In this document: positions 23,735 through 33,073 of the stretch, piece by piece
Position numbering within the stretch: the first letter of the stretch is position 1
Layout of the letters: each line of letters starts with the position of its first letter
Assembly (NCBI RefSeq): GCF_003350345.1
Contig: NZ_QNVJ01000015.1
Location: forward strand, 1-49,964
Length of the DNA stretch: 49,964 nt
Source of the DNA: Alkalilacustris brevis
Lineage (GTDB): Bacteria > Pseudomonadota > Alphaproteobacteria > Rhodobacterales > Rhodobacteraceae
Direction: 5' to 3'
The notes under the pieces: generated by a model
The model's input: the letters and a program-made list of their open reading frames with translations, nothing else
The model's database searches: none
What the model was told of the DNA's origin: nothing
Translations under genes and position numbers: made by a program

Positions 23735-25246
23735 ATGACAGACAAGGCGAAGATCACGCGCCCGGCCCAAGCCGTCGCCATGACCCGCCCAACCGGCAGC
23801 ACGACCATTGTGCAACGCCTTGCCTGGGTGCTGGCGCTCGGGCTCGTGCTGATGCTGGCCCAGACCTTCGCCGCGATGGGGCAAGCACGCGACACCCCGG
23901 GCAGCTTTGCGGATCTGGCCGAAACGGTCAGCCCGACAGTGGTGAACATCACGACCTCGACCACCGTGGCCAGCCCGACCGACCAGATGCCACAAATGCC
24001 CGAGGGATCGCCATTCGAGGATTTTTTCCGCGATTTCTTTGATCGCATGCCGGATGGCAACCGTCCCCCGCGCCGCAGCCAGGCGCTCGGATCGGGCTTC
24101 GTCATTTCCGAAGACGGCTATATCGTCACCAACAACCACGTCATCGAGGATGCCGACGAGATTCGCGTCGAGTTCTTCTCGGGCCTGCAACTCGACGCTG
24201 TGCTTGTCGGCACCGATCCGCAGACTGACATCGCATTGCTGAAGGTCGAGCATGACGAGGTTCTGCCCCATGTTCCCTTCGGCGACAGCGAGGGCAGCCG
24301 CGTGGGTGACTGGGTGATCGCCGTGGGCAACCCACTCGGGCAGGGCTTTTCGGTCAGTGCCGGCATCATCTCGGCCAAGGGCCGGGTGCTGCAGGGCGGC
24401 TATGACGACTACATCCAGACCGACGCGGCCATCAACCGGGGCAACTCGGGCGGGCCGCTGTTCAACATGGATGGCGAGGTGATCGGCGTGAACACCGCGA
24501 TTCTGTCGCCCACGGGCGGCTCGATCGGCATCGGCTTTGCCATGTCTTCGGCCGTGGTGATGCGGGTTGTGGATCAGCTCAAGGAATTCGGCGAAACCCG
24601 GCGCGGCTGGATCGGCGTGCGCATCCAGGATGTGACACCAGAGATAGCCGAGGCCATTGGCCTTGACGAGGCCCGCGGCGCGCTTGTCACCGATGTGCCT
24701 GATGGCCCTTCGCGCGAGGCCGGTGTGCAGGCTGGCGACGTCATCGTCACGTTCGATGGCACCGAGGTGGCCGACACCCGCGACCTTGTGCGCAAGGTGG
24801 GCGATTCCGCAGCCGGTAGCGTCATCGAAATGGTCGTTTTCCGTGAGGGCGAAGAGGTCGCGCTGACGGTAACGCTTGGCCAGCGCGAACTGGCCGAGGC
24901 AGCCAGCCCCGATACCGCGCCAAGCCCGGCAGAGCCGCAATCGGCCGAGATCCTCGGCATGATGCTTGAGCCGCTGACAGACGCGCTGCGCGAGGAACTG
25001 GGGCTTTCATCCGGCACTGCCGGGTTGGCGGTAACCGATGTTGACGAACTCAGCGAAGCCTGGAGCAAGGGCCTGCGCCCCGGTGACATCATCACCGAAG
25101 CCGGGCAGCGCCCGGTGAACAGTGTCGGCGACCTGGAGGAACGCATTGCCGAGGCACGCGACGCCGGCCGCCGCACACTACTGCTTCTGGTGCGGCGTGG
25201 CGGTGATCCGCGTTTCGTTGCGGTCAGCATCGAGGAAAACAACTAA
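23735..25246 (+). CDS. Do family serine protease (DegP/HtrA type)
   Basis: The 503-residue periplasmic protease and chaperone removes misfolded envelope proteins. It has a hydrophobic signal or anchor at about 28-48, a trypsin-like domain with catalytic His135 (NNHV), Asp165 (QTDIALLK) and Ser238 (RGNSGGPL), then two PDZ domains (about 290-385 and 410-500). A Pro/Met-rich linker with FEDFFRDFFDRMP near 94-105 is the LA-loop region seen in alphaproteobacterial DegP. ATG 23735 follows GAGAGGAG; an upstream in-frame start at 23627 adds 36 residues without homology. A textbook terminator follows. Confidence 0.94.
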   Translation: MTDKAKITRPAQAVAMTRPTGSTTIVQRLAWVLALGLVLMLAQTFAAMGQARDTPGSFADLAETVSPTVVNITTSTTVASPTDQMPQMPEGSPFEDFFRDFFDRMPDGNRPPRRSQALGSGFVISEDGYIVTNNHVIEDADEIRVEFFSGLQLDAVLVGTDPQTDIALLKVEHDEVLPHVPFGDSEGSRVGDWVIAVGNPLGQGFSVSAGIISAKGRVLQGGYDDYIQTDAAINRGNSGGPLFNMDGEVIGVNTAILSPTGGSIGIGFAMSSAVVMRVVDQLKEFGETRRGWIGVRIQDVTPEIAEAIGLDEARGALVTDVPDGPSREAGVQAGDVIVTFDGTEVADTRDLVRKVGDSAAGSVIEMVVFREGEEVALTVTLGQRELAEAASPDTAPSPAEPQSAEILGMMLEPLTDALREELGLSSGTAGLAVTDVDELSEAWSKGLRPGDIITEAGQRPVNSVGDLEERIAEARDAGRRTLLLLVRRGGDPRFVAVSIEENN

Positions 25247-25270
25247 GCCAGGCATGAACCGGCCGGCATA

Positions 25271-25305
25271 GGGGCGCGGGGGCCACTCCCGCGCCCCATT
25301 TTTTA
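25271..25305 (+). terminator. Rho-independent terminator after degP
   Basis: GGGGCGCGGG and CCCGCGCCCC form a perfect 10-bp stem with a 7-base loop, followed by ATTTTTTA. It lies 24 bases after the protease stop and just before the convergent lipoprotein gene. Confidence 0.9.
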
Positions 25306-25328
25306 CCCTTGCGGAGCAGCAGCCCCGC

Positions 25329-25856
25329 TCACCCTTCGGAAAAATCGTATTCCACCAGCCCAAGCTGCCGTGCCGCCGTCAGAGACAGAAGCCCGCTGTT
25401 CAGCCCCTGCGCGCGCTGATAGGCCCGCACGGCGCGACGGGTCGGGGCATCCATCTGCCCGTTGATGGGGCCGTCATATAGCCCGCGTGCGCGCAAGGCG
25501 CGCTGCAGCGTCTCCACAAGCGCGGCGGTCATCTCGTGTTCGCAGGGGGTGCGGAACCAGATCGCCTGACGCTCCTGAACGATGCTCTGGTGTGTCTCGG
25601 TGCGATAGACAGTTGCGCCGCCGCCCTCAGCACCGGGAGGCTGGAGAATGACCTGCTCGGTCACGGTTTCAACCACTGCGGGGGTCACATCCTGCCCCCA
25701 GCAGGTGCCCGGCCGTGCACCGGACGGGCCGTCATCATGGGTGCGCACCACTTCCTGCCCGAGATCGCGCGCAGCCCCGTCGAACGGCGCCACAGGCGTG
25801 CCGCAGGCTGCAAGAAGCCCGCCACTCAGCCCCAGGGCAAGGAAGGTGCGTGTCAT
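25329..25856 (-). CDS. Peptidoglycan-binding domain lipoprotein
   Basis: The 175-residue protein has a lipoprotein signal peptide (lipobox LLAAC, Cys near residue 18) and a C-terminal peptidoglycan-binding-type fold (about 110-170: LQRALRARGLYDGPINGQMD then PTRRAVRAYQRAQGL). It is probably an envelope lipoprotein that contacts the cell wall. The middle part (CWGQDVTPAVVETVTEQVI) is of unknown function. The ATG at 25856 gives an ideal signal peptide; the longer frame to 26051 does not. It converges on the degP terminator. Confidence 0.82.
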   Translation of the reverse strand: MTRTFLALGLSGGLLAACGTPVAPFDGAARDLGQEVVRTHDDGPSGARPGTCWGQDVTPAVVETVTEQVILQPPGAEGGGATVYRTETHQSIVQERQAIWFRTPCEHEMTAALVETLQRALRARGLYDGPINGQMDAPTRRAVRAYQRAQGLNSGLLSLTAARQLGLVEYDFSEG

Positions 25857-25996
25857 ACTGCTCGCCGGTCTGATGCCGTTTTCCGGCCGCAAGCATACCC
25901 CTTTCCACCGCAGGACGGAAGGATTTCGCGAAAGGGCGGGCTGCGGCGGCCAGGCTGGTGGCAAAGCTGCATTCCGGACTGGCAAATCAAGGATGA

Positions 25997-26374
<378 letters not shown>

Positions 26375-26406
26375 CAGGGCGGGCATCCGGCAACGCAGGC
26401 ACGGCC

Positions 26407-27174
26407 TCAGGACCGTAGATACCGGAACCCCGCCGAGGCAGCCCAGCCCGAGAACATCGCGATCAGCACCGCAAGCAGGCCATAGAACACCGGCTGCTCG
26501 TGCGCCGTGACGAAAAGCCAGCGCTCGATACCGACCTTGCTCACGTCGATGGCGGTGTCGAAACGGTCGATCACCGCGCCGCCCCGCGTCAGGAAGATGC
26601 GCGTCGAATAGACCCCTTCGGTGATATTCGCGGGCAGCGAAATGCGCGCGGTGAAAAGCGTGTCGCGGTCGAGCTCGACTTCGCCTTCGAGCAGTTGATA
26701 GAGCCCGTCCTCCTCGCGGATGCGCAGCAGCGCATCGGTGAAGGCCTCGGCGTCAGGCACGGTGTCGGCTGCGCCAAAGGCCCGGATCGCACGCGGGATC
26801 GAAACCCGATGGCGCAAATCCTCGGTGGCGGTAAGCACATCGCCCAGCAGCCCGCTGGTGGCCACGGCGTAATAGCTGGGGGCCGAACTGACGCTCACGG
26901 CCTCGACGTTCACCCAGATGCCCGCGCGGCGCGCCTTGCGCCAGACAGTCAGCGGCCCCGCCGGCCCCTGCACGGTAACGATCACTTCAAGGGGCGGATC
27001 GCCCTCGGGGATCGGCGCTTCGCGGCGGACTGCGCCATAGACCAGGATTTCCGATCCTTCGAAGGTCGCCGTCAGCGCCACATTGGTCTGGCTGAGCGCA
27101 GCCACGACCTCTTCGCCCCGGGCCGGCAGCCCCAGGAGCATGATGAACGCGATGAGAAACCCGGGTATCCGCAT
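26407..27174 (-). CDS. TIGR02186 family membrane-anchored protein
   Basis: The 255-residue protein has a signal peptide (MRIPGFLIAFIMLLGLPARG), a beta-rich extracytoplasmic domain and one C-terminal transmembrane helix (about 230-250). This matches the TIGR02186 family, found in Rhodobacterales and relatives next to TauE-like genes; its function is unknown. The ATG at 27174 overlaps the upstream tauE stop (TGATG). GTG codons at 27180 and 27177 are alternatives. It probably assists or anchors the exporter. Confidence 0.8.
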   Translation of the reverse strand: MRIPGFLIAFIMLLGLPARGEEVVAALSQTNVALTATFEGSEILVYGAVRREAPIPEGDPPLEVIVTVQGPAGPLTVWRKARRAGIWVNVEAVSVSSAPSYYAVATSGLLGDVLTATEDLRHRVSIPRAIRAFGAADTVPDAEAFTDALLRIREEDGLYQLLEGEVELDRDTLFTARISLPANITEGVYSTRIFLTRGGAVIDRFDTAIDVSKVGIERWLFVTAHEQPVFYGLLAVLIAMFSGWAASAGFRYLRS

Positions 27175-28094
27175 CACCACCGCCCATCAATGCTGATCGA
27201 ATAAAGCTCGGCCGGGGTCAGCAGAAGATCGAGCGCAATCTTCCCCGACACGAGCAGCACCAACAGCGCCAGAAGGATGCGCAACTGTTCGGCCTTGAGC
27301 CGCAGGCCCAGCGTGGTGCCGATCTGCGCACCGATCACCCCGCCAATGATCAGAAACAGCGCCAGCAGGATATCGACCGAATAGGTGTTGCTGGCGTGCA
27401 TGACCGTGGTGAAGGCCGCGACAAAGATGATCTGAAAGAGCGACGTGCCCACAACCACCTTGGTGGGCATTCCCAGAAGGTAGATCATCGCCGGCACCAT
27501 GATGAAGCCGCCACCCACCCCCATGATGGCCGCCAGAAAGCCCACCGAGATCCCCACCAGCACCGGCGGGATCACACTGATATAAAGCCCCGAAGTGCGG
27601 AACTTCATCTTCAGCGGCAGCTTGTGCACCCAGAGGTGCTGATGCAGGCGGCGGGGCGGTGCATCAGCACGGCGCGTGCGCAACAGGGCGCGCAGCGCCT
27701 CCTGCAACATGAGAAAGCCGATGGCCCCCAGAAAGACCACATAGGAAAGCTGCACGAACAGGTCGATCTGCCCGAGGCTGCGCATCTGCGAGAAGACCCA
27801 TATCCCCAGGGCCGAGCCGAATATCCCGCCAACCAGCAGCACTGTGCCCATGCGCAGATCGACCGTCTTGCGCCGCAGATGCGCCAGCACGCCCGACACC
27901 GACGAGGCCACCACCTGATTGACCCCGGTCGCCACTGCCACCGCCGGGGGAATGCCAATGAAGAACAGAAGCGGCGTGATCAGAAAACCACCGCCAACCC
28001 CGAACATGCCCGAAAGCATTCCGACCACCCCGCCGATCCCCAGAAGCAGGAAGGCGTTGATGGAAATCTCGGCGATCGGAAGGTAGATCTGCAT
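27174..28094 (-). CDS. Sulfite exporter TauE/SafE family protein
   Basis: The 306-residue permease has about eight hydrophobic segments and the duplicated glycine motif of the family (GMFGVGGGFLITPLLF near 29-44 and AIMGVGGGFIMVPAM in the second half). Family members export sulfite, sulfoacetate or related small anions across the inner membrane. A basic cytoplasmic loop (RRADAPPRRLHQH) separates the halves. It is translationally coupled to the TIGR02186 gene. The exact anion cannot be told from sequence. Confidence 0.88.
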   Translation of the reverse strand: MQIYLPIAEISINAFLLLGIGGVVGMLSGMFGVGGGFLITPLLFFIGIPPAVAVATGVNQVVASSVSGVLAHLRRKTVDLRMGTVLLVGGIFGSALGIWVFSQMRSLGQIDLFVQLSYVVFLGAIGFLMLQEALRALLRTRRADAPPRRLHQHLWVHKLPLKMKFRTSGLYISVIPPVLVGISVGFLAAIMGVGGGFIMVPAMIYLLGMPTKVVVGTSLFQIIFVAAFTTVMHASNTYSVDILLALFLIIGGVIGAQIGTTLGLRLKAEQLRILLALLVLLVSGKIALDLLLTPAELYSISIDGRW

Positions 28095-28198
28095 GTCTCA
28101 TTCCAACGTCGAAATGCGCCGAATGCAAGGGGGCGATTTGGCATCTTCCGCTTGTGTCGGGCCTATTTCGCCACCGCAACACCAACCGGAGCCGGGCA

Positions 28199-28657
28199 TC
28201 ACCCCCCGGGCGAGACATCGCCGAGTTCGCATCGCAGCACAAGGGCATCAGCGCCACCACCGTGGCAATCGCGGTAGTAACCGGGGCGCCGCCCGACCTG
28301 CATGAACCCGGCCGCGGCATAAAGGGCCAGCGCCGCGTGGTTGTCGCTGGCAACTTCCAGGAACATCTCCTGTGCGCCGCGCACACGCGCCGCCTGCACC
28401 GCTTGTAACAGTAGCGCCCTGCCGACACCGCGGCGCCGCGCCTCGGGGGCCACCGCAAGGGTCAGCAACTCGGCCTCGCCCGCAGCGGCGCGGATCAGCG
28501 CAAAACCCTCGGGGCAGGTCACGGCCACGACTTCGGGGCGGGCGAGGAGCGCTGCGATTTCCCCCGCGCTCCAGGCGCGCGTATCGGCAAAGCAACGCGC
28601 ATGAAGCTGTGCCAGAACCTGCGGATCTGCGCCGGGCATCGCGCGCGCTCCGGTCAC
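28199..28657 (-). CDS. rimI: Ribosomal protein uS18 alanine N-acetyltransferase
   Basis: The 152-residue GNAT acetyltransferase has the acetyl-CoA loop RRRGVGRALL and the following NHAALALYAAAGFMQVGRRPGYY, as in RimI, which acetylates the N-terminal Ala of ribosomal protein S18. The GTG at 28657 overlaps the tsaB stop (GTGA), a frequent tsaB-rimI arrangement; an ATG at 28639 is also possible. The active-site YY..D segment (YYRDCHGGGADALVL) is intact. Confidence 0.87.
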   Translation of the reverse strand: MTGARAMPGADPQVLAQLHARCFADTRAWSAGEIAALLARPEVVAVTCPEGFALIRAAAGEAELLTLAVAPEARRRGVGRALLLQAVQAARVRGAQEMFLEVASDNHAALALYAAAGFMQVGRRPGYYRDCHGGGADALVLRCELGDVSPGG

Positions 28658-29340
28658 GGCAGCAGCACCGGCGGCGCCTCGGATGGGGGCGCGGCATCGG
28701 CGGGGCGCAGGTAAAGCGGCGCGGGCCGCGGCTGCGACGTATCAAGCCGGGCCGCGGCTTGGCGCGCGATGGCCACGGCTAGCGAAAAGCGCGGCGCAGT
28801 GGCGGCGCCGCCGGTCACCCGGGCCAGCGCCTCGGCCTCGTGCCCGATGACCGAAAGGCCGCTGTCGCGCAACCGCGTCCCGGGCCGGTCCGGCAGGTGT
28901 TCGGGCAGGGCATCGGGCGCGGCAATGAAGGGCGCGCCTTGCGCCACCCCGTCCGCGCCAATCACCTGCAGATAGCACTGCCCCCGCCGGGCATCGATCG
29001 AGGTCAGCACCGCGCCCGGCGCCCCCTCGGCCAGCGCGGAAAAGCCGCTCACGCCCACCGCCGGGCGCTGCAGTGACAGGGCCAGCCCCCGCGCCGCCGC
29101 CACCGCAATGCGGATGCCGGTGAAGTTTCCCGGCCCCACGCCCACGCCCAGCCCCGCCAGATCGCGCCAGCCGATACCGGCTTGCGCCAGCAGCCCCTCG
29201 CACATGGGCATCAGGCGTTCGGCCTGGCCAGTGGCGATTTCGGCGTGGTCCTCAGCCAGGATGGTTCCGCCAAACAGCAAAGCGGCCGCGCAATGCGCGG
29301 CCGATGTGTCAAAGCCAAGGATCAGAGGATCATCCGGCAA
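28654..29340 (-). CDS. tsaB: tRNA threonylcarbamoyladenosine synthesis protein TsaB
   Basis: The 228-residue ASKHA-fold protein is the TsaB partner of TsaD in t6A37 modification of tRNA. The N-terminus LILGFDTSAAHCAAAL and the motif GVGPGNFTGIRI near 68-79 are diagnostic. The C-terminal part is shorter and more variable, ending in PAPLYLRPADA, also typical. The start is a TTG at 29340, because no in-frame ATG or GTG precedes the conserved start. It overlaps the end of the upstream nfu gene by 11 bases. rimI follows with a 4-base overlap. Confidence 0.9.
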   Translation of the reverse strand: MPDDPLILGFDTSAAHCAAALLFGGTILAEDHAEIATGQAERLMPMCEGLLAQAGIGWRDLAGLGVGVGPGNFTGIRIAVAAARGLALSLQRPAVGVSGFSALAEGAPGAVLTSIDARRGQCYLQVIGADGVAQGAPFIAAPDALPEHLPDRPGTRLRDSGLSVIGHEAEALARVTGGAATAPRFSLAVAIARQAAARLDTSQPRPAPLYLRPADAAPPSEAPPVLLP

Positions 29341-29899
29341 CCGGGCGCACCTCGACCACTTCGGGAATGTAGTGGCGTAGCAGGTTCTCGATGCCCATCT
29401 TCAACGTCAGCGTCGAAGACGGACAGCCGGCGCAGGCGCCTTGCATATGCAGATAGACGACCCCGCGATCGAACCCGTGAAAGGTGATGTCGCCGCCATC
29501 CTGTGCCACCGCCGGACGCACGCGGGTGTCCAGCAGCTCCTTGATCTGCACGACAATATCGCCATCCGGTCCGTCATGTTCGGCATGTTCGATGCGCGAT
29601 TGCGCACCGGCCTCGCCCTCCAGCACCGGCTGGCCTGACTGGTAGTGCTCCATGATCGCACCCAGGATCGCGGGCTTGACATGCGCCCAGTCCACCGGGT
29701 CGTCCTTTGTCACGGTGATGAAATCGGTGCCGAAGAAGACGCCGGTGACACCCTCGACGGCAAAGATCCGCCGCGCCAGCGGCGAGGGGGCCGCAGCCTC
29801 GGGCGCGGGGAAGTCGGCCGTGCCCGCATCCAGCACCGGCTGGCCAGGCAGAAATTTGAGCGTTGCGGGGTTCGGGGTTGATTCAGTCTGGATGAACAT
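29330..29899 (-). CDS. NifU-like iron-sulfur scaffold protein (Nfu)
   Basis: The 189-residue protein has an N-terminal Nfu domain (MFIQTESTPNPATLKFLPGQ) and a C-terminal NifU-like domain with the Fe-S ligand motif GACAGCPSS (Cys156 and Cys159). It carries and delivers clusters to target apoproteins in the cytoplasm. The ATG at 29899 gives the conserved N-terminus exactly. Its 3' end overlaps the tsaB start, so nfu-tsaB-rimI probably form one transcript. Confidence 0.93.
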   Translation of the reverse strand: MFIQTESTPNPATLKFLPGQPVLDAGTADFPAPEAAAPSPLARRIFAVEGVTGVFFGTDFITVTKDDPVDWAHVKPAILGAIMEHYQSGQPVLEGEAGAQSRIEHAEHDGPDGDIVVQIKELLDTRVRPAVAQDGGDITFHGFDRGVVYLHMQGACAGCPSSTLTLKMGIENLLRHYIPEVVEVRPVAG

Positions 29900-29972
29900 G
29901 GGCGCCTCCGTTTCAAGCGATATGCGCCCCGGCCCTAAGCAAGTCAAGGCTCGGGACCCCCGGTGCGGGGCT

Positions 29973-30428
29973 TCAGGTGATCTTCTCAAGTCGCTCCTTG
30001 GGCAACTCGCCCGGCACGATCGTGATCGGCACCGGCAGGCTGCCGGACGCGCGCGAAAGCTGTGTCACCAGCGGCCCGGGGCCGTTGCGGTCGGTGCCGG
30101 CTCCCAGCACCAGAACACCGATCTGCGGATCTTCGCGGATCTGGGCAAGGATTTCGTCCACCGGCTCGCCTTCGCGGATGACCAGTTCGGGGTCGATCCC
30201 CTGCTTCTTGCGCATCCATGCCGCGAAAACCTCGAAATGCGCTTCGATCCTCTCGCGTGCCTCGGCGCGCATGATGTCACCCACGCCGATCCAGTGCTGA
30301 AACTCCTCGGGAGGGATGATCGACAGGATCGTCACGCCACCGCCGGTATGCGCCGCACGCAGCGCGGCAAACCGTATCGCGTTGAGACATTCGCGGCTGT
30401 CATCAAGCACCACGAGGAATTTCCGCAT
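29973..30428 (-). CDS. Universal stress protein (UspA family)
   Basis: The 151-residue protein starts FLVVLDDSRECLNAIRFAAL and contains LVLGAGTDRNGPGPLVTQLS near residues 105-125. This is the G-x2-G-x9-G-S/T-like ATP-binding pattern of UspA proteins, followed by PVPITIVPGEL. It is probably an ATP-binding stress protein of the cytoplasm. It stands alone, 73 bases upstream of nfu. Confidence 0.9.
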   Translation of the reverse strand: MRKFLVVLDDSRECLNAIRFAALRAAHTGGGVTILSIIPPEEFQHWIGVGDIMRAEARERIEAHFEVFAAWMRKKQGIDPELVIREGEPVDEILAQIREDPQIGVLVLGAGTDRNGPGPLVTQLSRASGSLPVPITIVPGELPKERLEKIT

Positions 30429-30527
30429 GTATCCATCCCCTCAGACCGGGGCGCATCATGACCGATAGGCAGCAGGGCTGGCAAGCGATGTGTCTGGCGC
30501 GGCGGCAAAGGCCGGCCCAGGCGTATT

Positions 30528-31040
30528 TCAGAGGTCGTCCCGCGCCTGTGCGAGAATTCCCTCAAGATCGAGCGGCGCGTTGACCATTGCAAGACCGCCT
30601 TCGGCATCGCGGGGCCAGTCGGCCTGCGGACGGTCGCGGTAAAGCTCCACACCATTGCCATCGGGATCACGCAGGTAGACAGCTTCGCTAACCCCGTGGT
30701 CAGCGGCCCCGTCAAGCGGGATACCCGCAGCCAGAACCCTTGCCACGGCATGCCCGAGAGCGGCGCGCGTGGGGTAGAGAATGGCGGTATGGTAAAGCCC
30801 TGTGCGCCCCGGTTCCGGCGGACGGCCCCCGGCGCTTTCCCAGGTGTTCAGCCCGATATGATGGTGATACCCCCCGGCCGAGAGAAACGCAGCGCCCGAC
30901 CCCATCCGCTGCATTACCTCAAACCCCAGCACCCCGGCATAAAAGCCGATGGCGCGCTCCAGATCGGCGACCTTGAGGTGGACGTGGCCGATTCGCGTTT
31001 CGGGATGCAGCGGCGGGAAACTTGGCTGAGGATGGGCCAT
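30528..31040 (-). CDS. VOC family protein (catechol-2,3-dioxygenase-like)
   Basis: The 170-residue protein has one vicinal-oxygen-chelate module pair. GHVHLKVADLERAIGFYAGV near residues 18-37 and GGYHHHIGLNTW near 56-67 offer metal-binding His residues, and AVYLRDPDGNGVELYRDRP near 119-137 carries the Glu ligand. It is related to CatE-type ring-cleaving dioxygenases and to glyoxalases; the substrate is unknown. The tail is short. It is followed by tRNA-Leu on the same strand upstream. Confidence 0.82.
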   Translation of the reverse strand: MAHPQPSFPPLHPETRIGHVHLKVADLERAIGFYAGVLGFEVMQRMGSGAAFLSAGGYHHHIGLNTWESAGGRPPEPGRTGLYHTAILYPTRAALGHAVARVLAAGIPLDGAADHGVSEAVYLRDPDGNGVELYRDRPQADWPRDAEGGLAMVNAPLDLEGILAQARDDL

Positions 31041-31122
31041 GACGGGCTCCTAGTGTTATGCCGCGCGGCGCGGGCCGTTCCGACGTGTATTGCCGAATGC
31101 CTGGCGTTCGATGCGCGATCCT

Positions 31123-31209
31123 TGGTGCGGGCGGCGGGACTTGAACCCGCAAGCCTATGACGGCGAAGGATTTTAAGTCCTTTGTGTTTACCAGTTTCAC
31201 CACGCCCGC
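31123..31209 (-). tRNA. tRNA-Leu (anticodon UAA)
   Basis: The minus strand reads GCGGGCGTGGTGAAACTGGT at the 5' end. It has an anticodon loop with TTAA (anticodon UAA), a long variable arm (CGCCGTCATAGGCTTG region), GGTTCAAGTCC and an encoded CCA. The acceptor stem GCGGGCG/CGCCCGC pairs fully. Confidence 0.95.
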
Positions 31210-31429
31210 AGAAGCCGTCTGGACGTTATTGCACAGGGGTGTGGGTGCCTCAAGCGCGGGTGCGGCTTGTCTCACAAGATAAGCAGCGCACGCGAGCGGT
31301 GAAAGCGGCGAAGCCTCTGCAATTCTGCACATCTCCCCTGCACCGGCGTGCCTTGCTCCGGCGGCGAACAGCTTTCATCTTGCTGGTAAAGGGAATGCGC
31401 ATCTGCCGCGCAAGTCAGGAGACATCGAG

Positions 31430-32365
31430 ATGACCCGCACCGCCACCGCCATGCCGCCCGTTGCAGGGCTGCACCATGTCACCGCCATATCCGGCGCACC
31501 CCAGGCCAACCTCGATTTCTACACCGGGGTTCTTGGGCAGCGGCTGGTCAAGAAGACCGTGAATTTCGACGATCCCGGCACCTATCACCTCTACTATGGC
31601 GACCGCGTCGGCAGCCCCGGCACGATCCTTACCTTCTTTCCCTTCGTCGGCGCGGCTCCGGGGCGCGAGGGGCCCGGGCAGGCGCTGGCCTATGCTTATG
31701 ACCTGCCCCGCGCCGCCTTCGACAACTGGGCCGAACGGTTGCGCAACGAGGGCCACGCCGAAGGCACGGTGAGCGAGCGCTTCGGCGCGCGGGTTCTGAC
31801 CCTGCGCGATCCGCATGGCCAGCGCCTCGAACTGGTCGAGGCCGACATCGACGGCGACGCGTTGGGCGGATTTCACTCGGTCACGCTCTGGGTCGATGAC
31901 CCGGCGCCGACAGCGCGTATCCTCACCGATGTCTTCGGCTACACCGACCTTGGCAGCGAGGCCGACGCCGGCGGCGGCGAACGCCTGCGCCTCAAGGCGC
32001 CGGGCGATGCGCCGGGAGCGATCATCGACATCCTGCGCCGCGACGGCACGCCCGGCCGGCAAGGGGCCGGCACCATCCACCACATCGCCTTTCGGGCCAG
32101 CGACGACGCCATGCAACTGGACATTCGCGCCCGTCTTCAGGCCGCAGGCCAGCAAGTCACGCCACAGATCGACCGGCAGTATTTCAACGCGATCTATTTC
32201 CGCGAGCCCGGCGGCGTGCTGTTCGAGGTGGCGACCGACCCGCCCGGCTTCATGGTCGATGAAACCGAGGCCGAGCTGGGCAGCAGCCTGAAACTTCCGC
32301 CACAACACGAGCCGCTGCGCGCGAGGATCGAGGCGCATCTGCCGCCGCTCAAGGTGCCGGCATGA
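31430..32365 (+). CDS. Ring-cleaving dioxygenase (MhqO-like)
   Basis: The 311-residue protein holds two VOC modules. The first starts GLHHVTAISGAPQANLDFYT near residue 13 and the second GGFHSVTLWVDD near residue 144, with IHHIAFRASDD and GGVLFEVATDPPGF completing the metal site (His, His, Glu). It matches the extradiol-dioxygenase family of Bacillus MhqO/MhqA, implicated in quinone and hydroquinone detoxification. ATG 31430 follows CAGGAGA. It overlaps the following esterase by four bases (ATGA), the same pairing as mhqO with mhqD-type hydrolases. Confidence 0.83.
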   Translation: MTRTATAMPPVAGLHHVTAISGAPQANLDFYTGVLGQRLVKKTVNFDDPGTYHLYYGDRVGSPGTILTFFPFVGAAPGREGPGQALAYAYDLPRAAFDNWAERLRNEGHAEGTVSERFGARVLTLRDPHGQRLELVEADIDGDALGGFHSVTLWVDDPAPTARILTDVFGYTDLGSEADAGGGERLRLKAPGDAPGAIIDILRRDGTPGRQGAGTIHHIAFRASDDAMQLDIRARLQAAGQQVTPQIDRQYFNAIYFREPGGVLFEVATDPPGFMVDETEAELGSSLKLPPQHEPLRARIEAHLPPLKVPA

Positions 32366-33051
32366 GCGCGGCCGATCCACACGCGGGCAAGCCGATCGCC
32401 ACGGCGGGGGCCGCACCCGCCGCGGCGCGGATGGGGCTGGTGCTTCTGCATGGCCGGGGCGACTCGGCGGCCGGGATCATGGGGCTGGCGCAAGCACTTG
32501 GGATGGATGACATAACCGTGGCCGCGCCCGAGGCGGCCGGAAATTCCTGGTGGCCGACCAGCTTCCTGGCGCCACATGCGCAGCTTGAGCCATGGCTTGG
32601 CTCGGCTCTGAACGCGGCCGGGCGCGCGGTTGCGCTGCTCGAGGCGGGCGGATTGCCGCGCGCGCGCATCGTTGTCGCCGGGTTCAGCCAGGGCGCCTGC
32701 CTTGCGCTGGAATATGCTGCGCGCAGCGGCGGGCCATGGGCCGGGGTCGCGGGGCTTTCCGGCGGGCTGGTCGGCACTGGCGACGCCGCGGGCACACCCG
32801 AAGCCGCGCTTTACGGACATGGGCCAAAGGCCTTCGATTACGCAGACAGGCTCGACGGCGTACCCGTTTACTTGGGCTGCCACGACAGCGACCCGCACAT
32901 TCCCCGCGCCCGCGTCGAGCAAAGCGCGCTGATCCTGCGCAAAGTGGGCGCCGATGTCACCACGCGGCTGCACCCCGGCGCGGGACATGGCATCACGCAG
33001 GCCGATTTCGACGCGTTCCGGCGGATCATGGCGGCGGGTGACGCGGCCTGA
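32362..33051 (+). CDS. Phospholipase/carboxylesterase family hydrolase (MhqD-like)
   Basis: The 229-residue alpha/beta hydrolase has an oxyanion segment VLLHGRGDSAAG near 27-38, the nucleophile elbow VAGFSQGACLA (Ser109), an acid in LGCHDSDPHIP and the catalytic His in GAGHGIT. Family members cleave esters or thioesters. Because it overlaps the ring-cleaving dioxygenase gene, it likely acts on the ring-cleavage product or a conjugate. It converges on the glutamine-amidotransferase-like gene 22 bases downstream. Confidence 0.83.
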   Translation: MSAADPHAGKPIATAGAAPAAARMGLVLLHGRGDSAAGIMGLAQALGMDDITVAAPEAAGNSWWPTSFLAPHAQLEPWLGSALNAAGRAVALLEAGGLPRARIVVAGFSQGACLALEYAARSGGPWAGVAGLSGGLVGTGDAAGTPEAALYGHGPKAFDYADRLDGVPVYLGCHDSDPHIPRARVEQSALILRKVGADVTTRLHPGAGHGITQADFDAFRRIMAAGDAA

Positions 33052-33073
33052 GCACGACGCCGCGCCTTCGGCC

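Noticed and set aside
23672-24940. 422-codon open frame on the minus strand
   Set aside because: Antisense shadow of the Do-type protease, whose catalytic triad and PDZ domains are complete.
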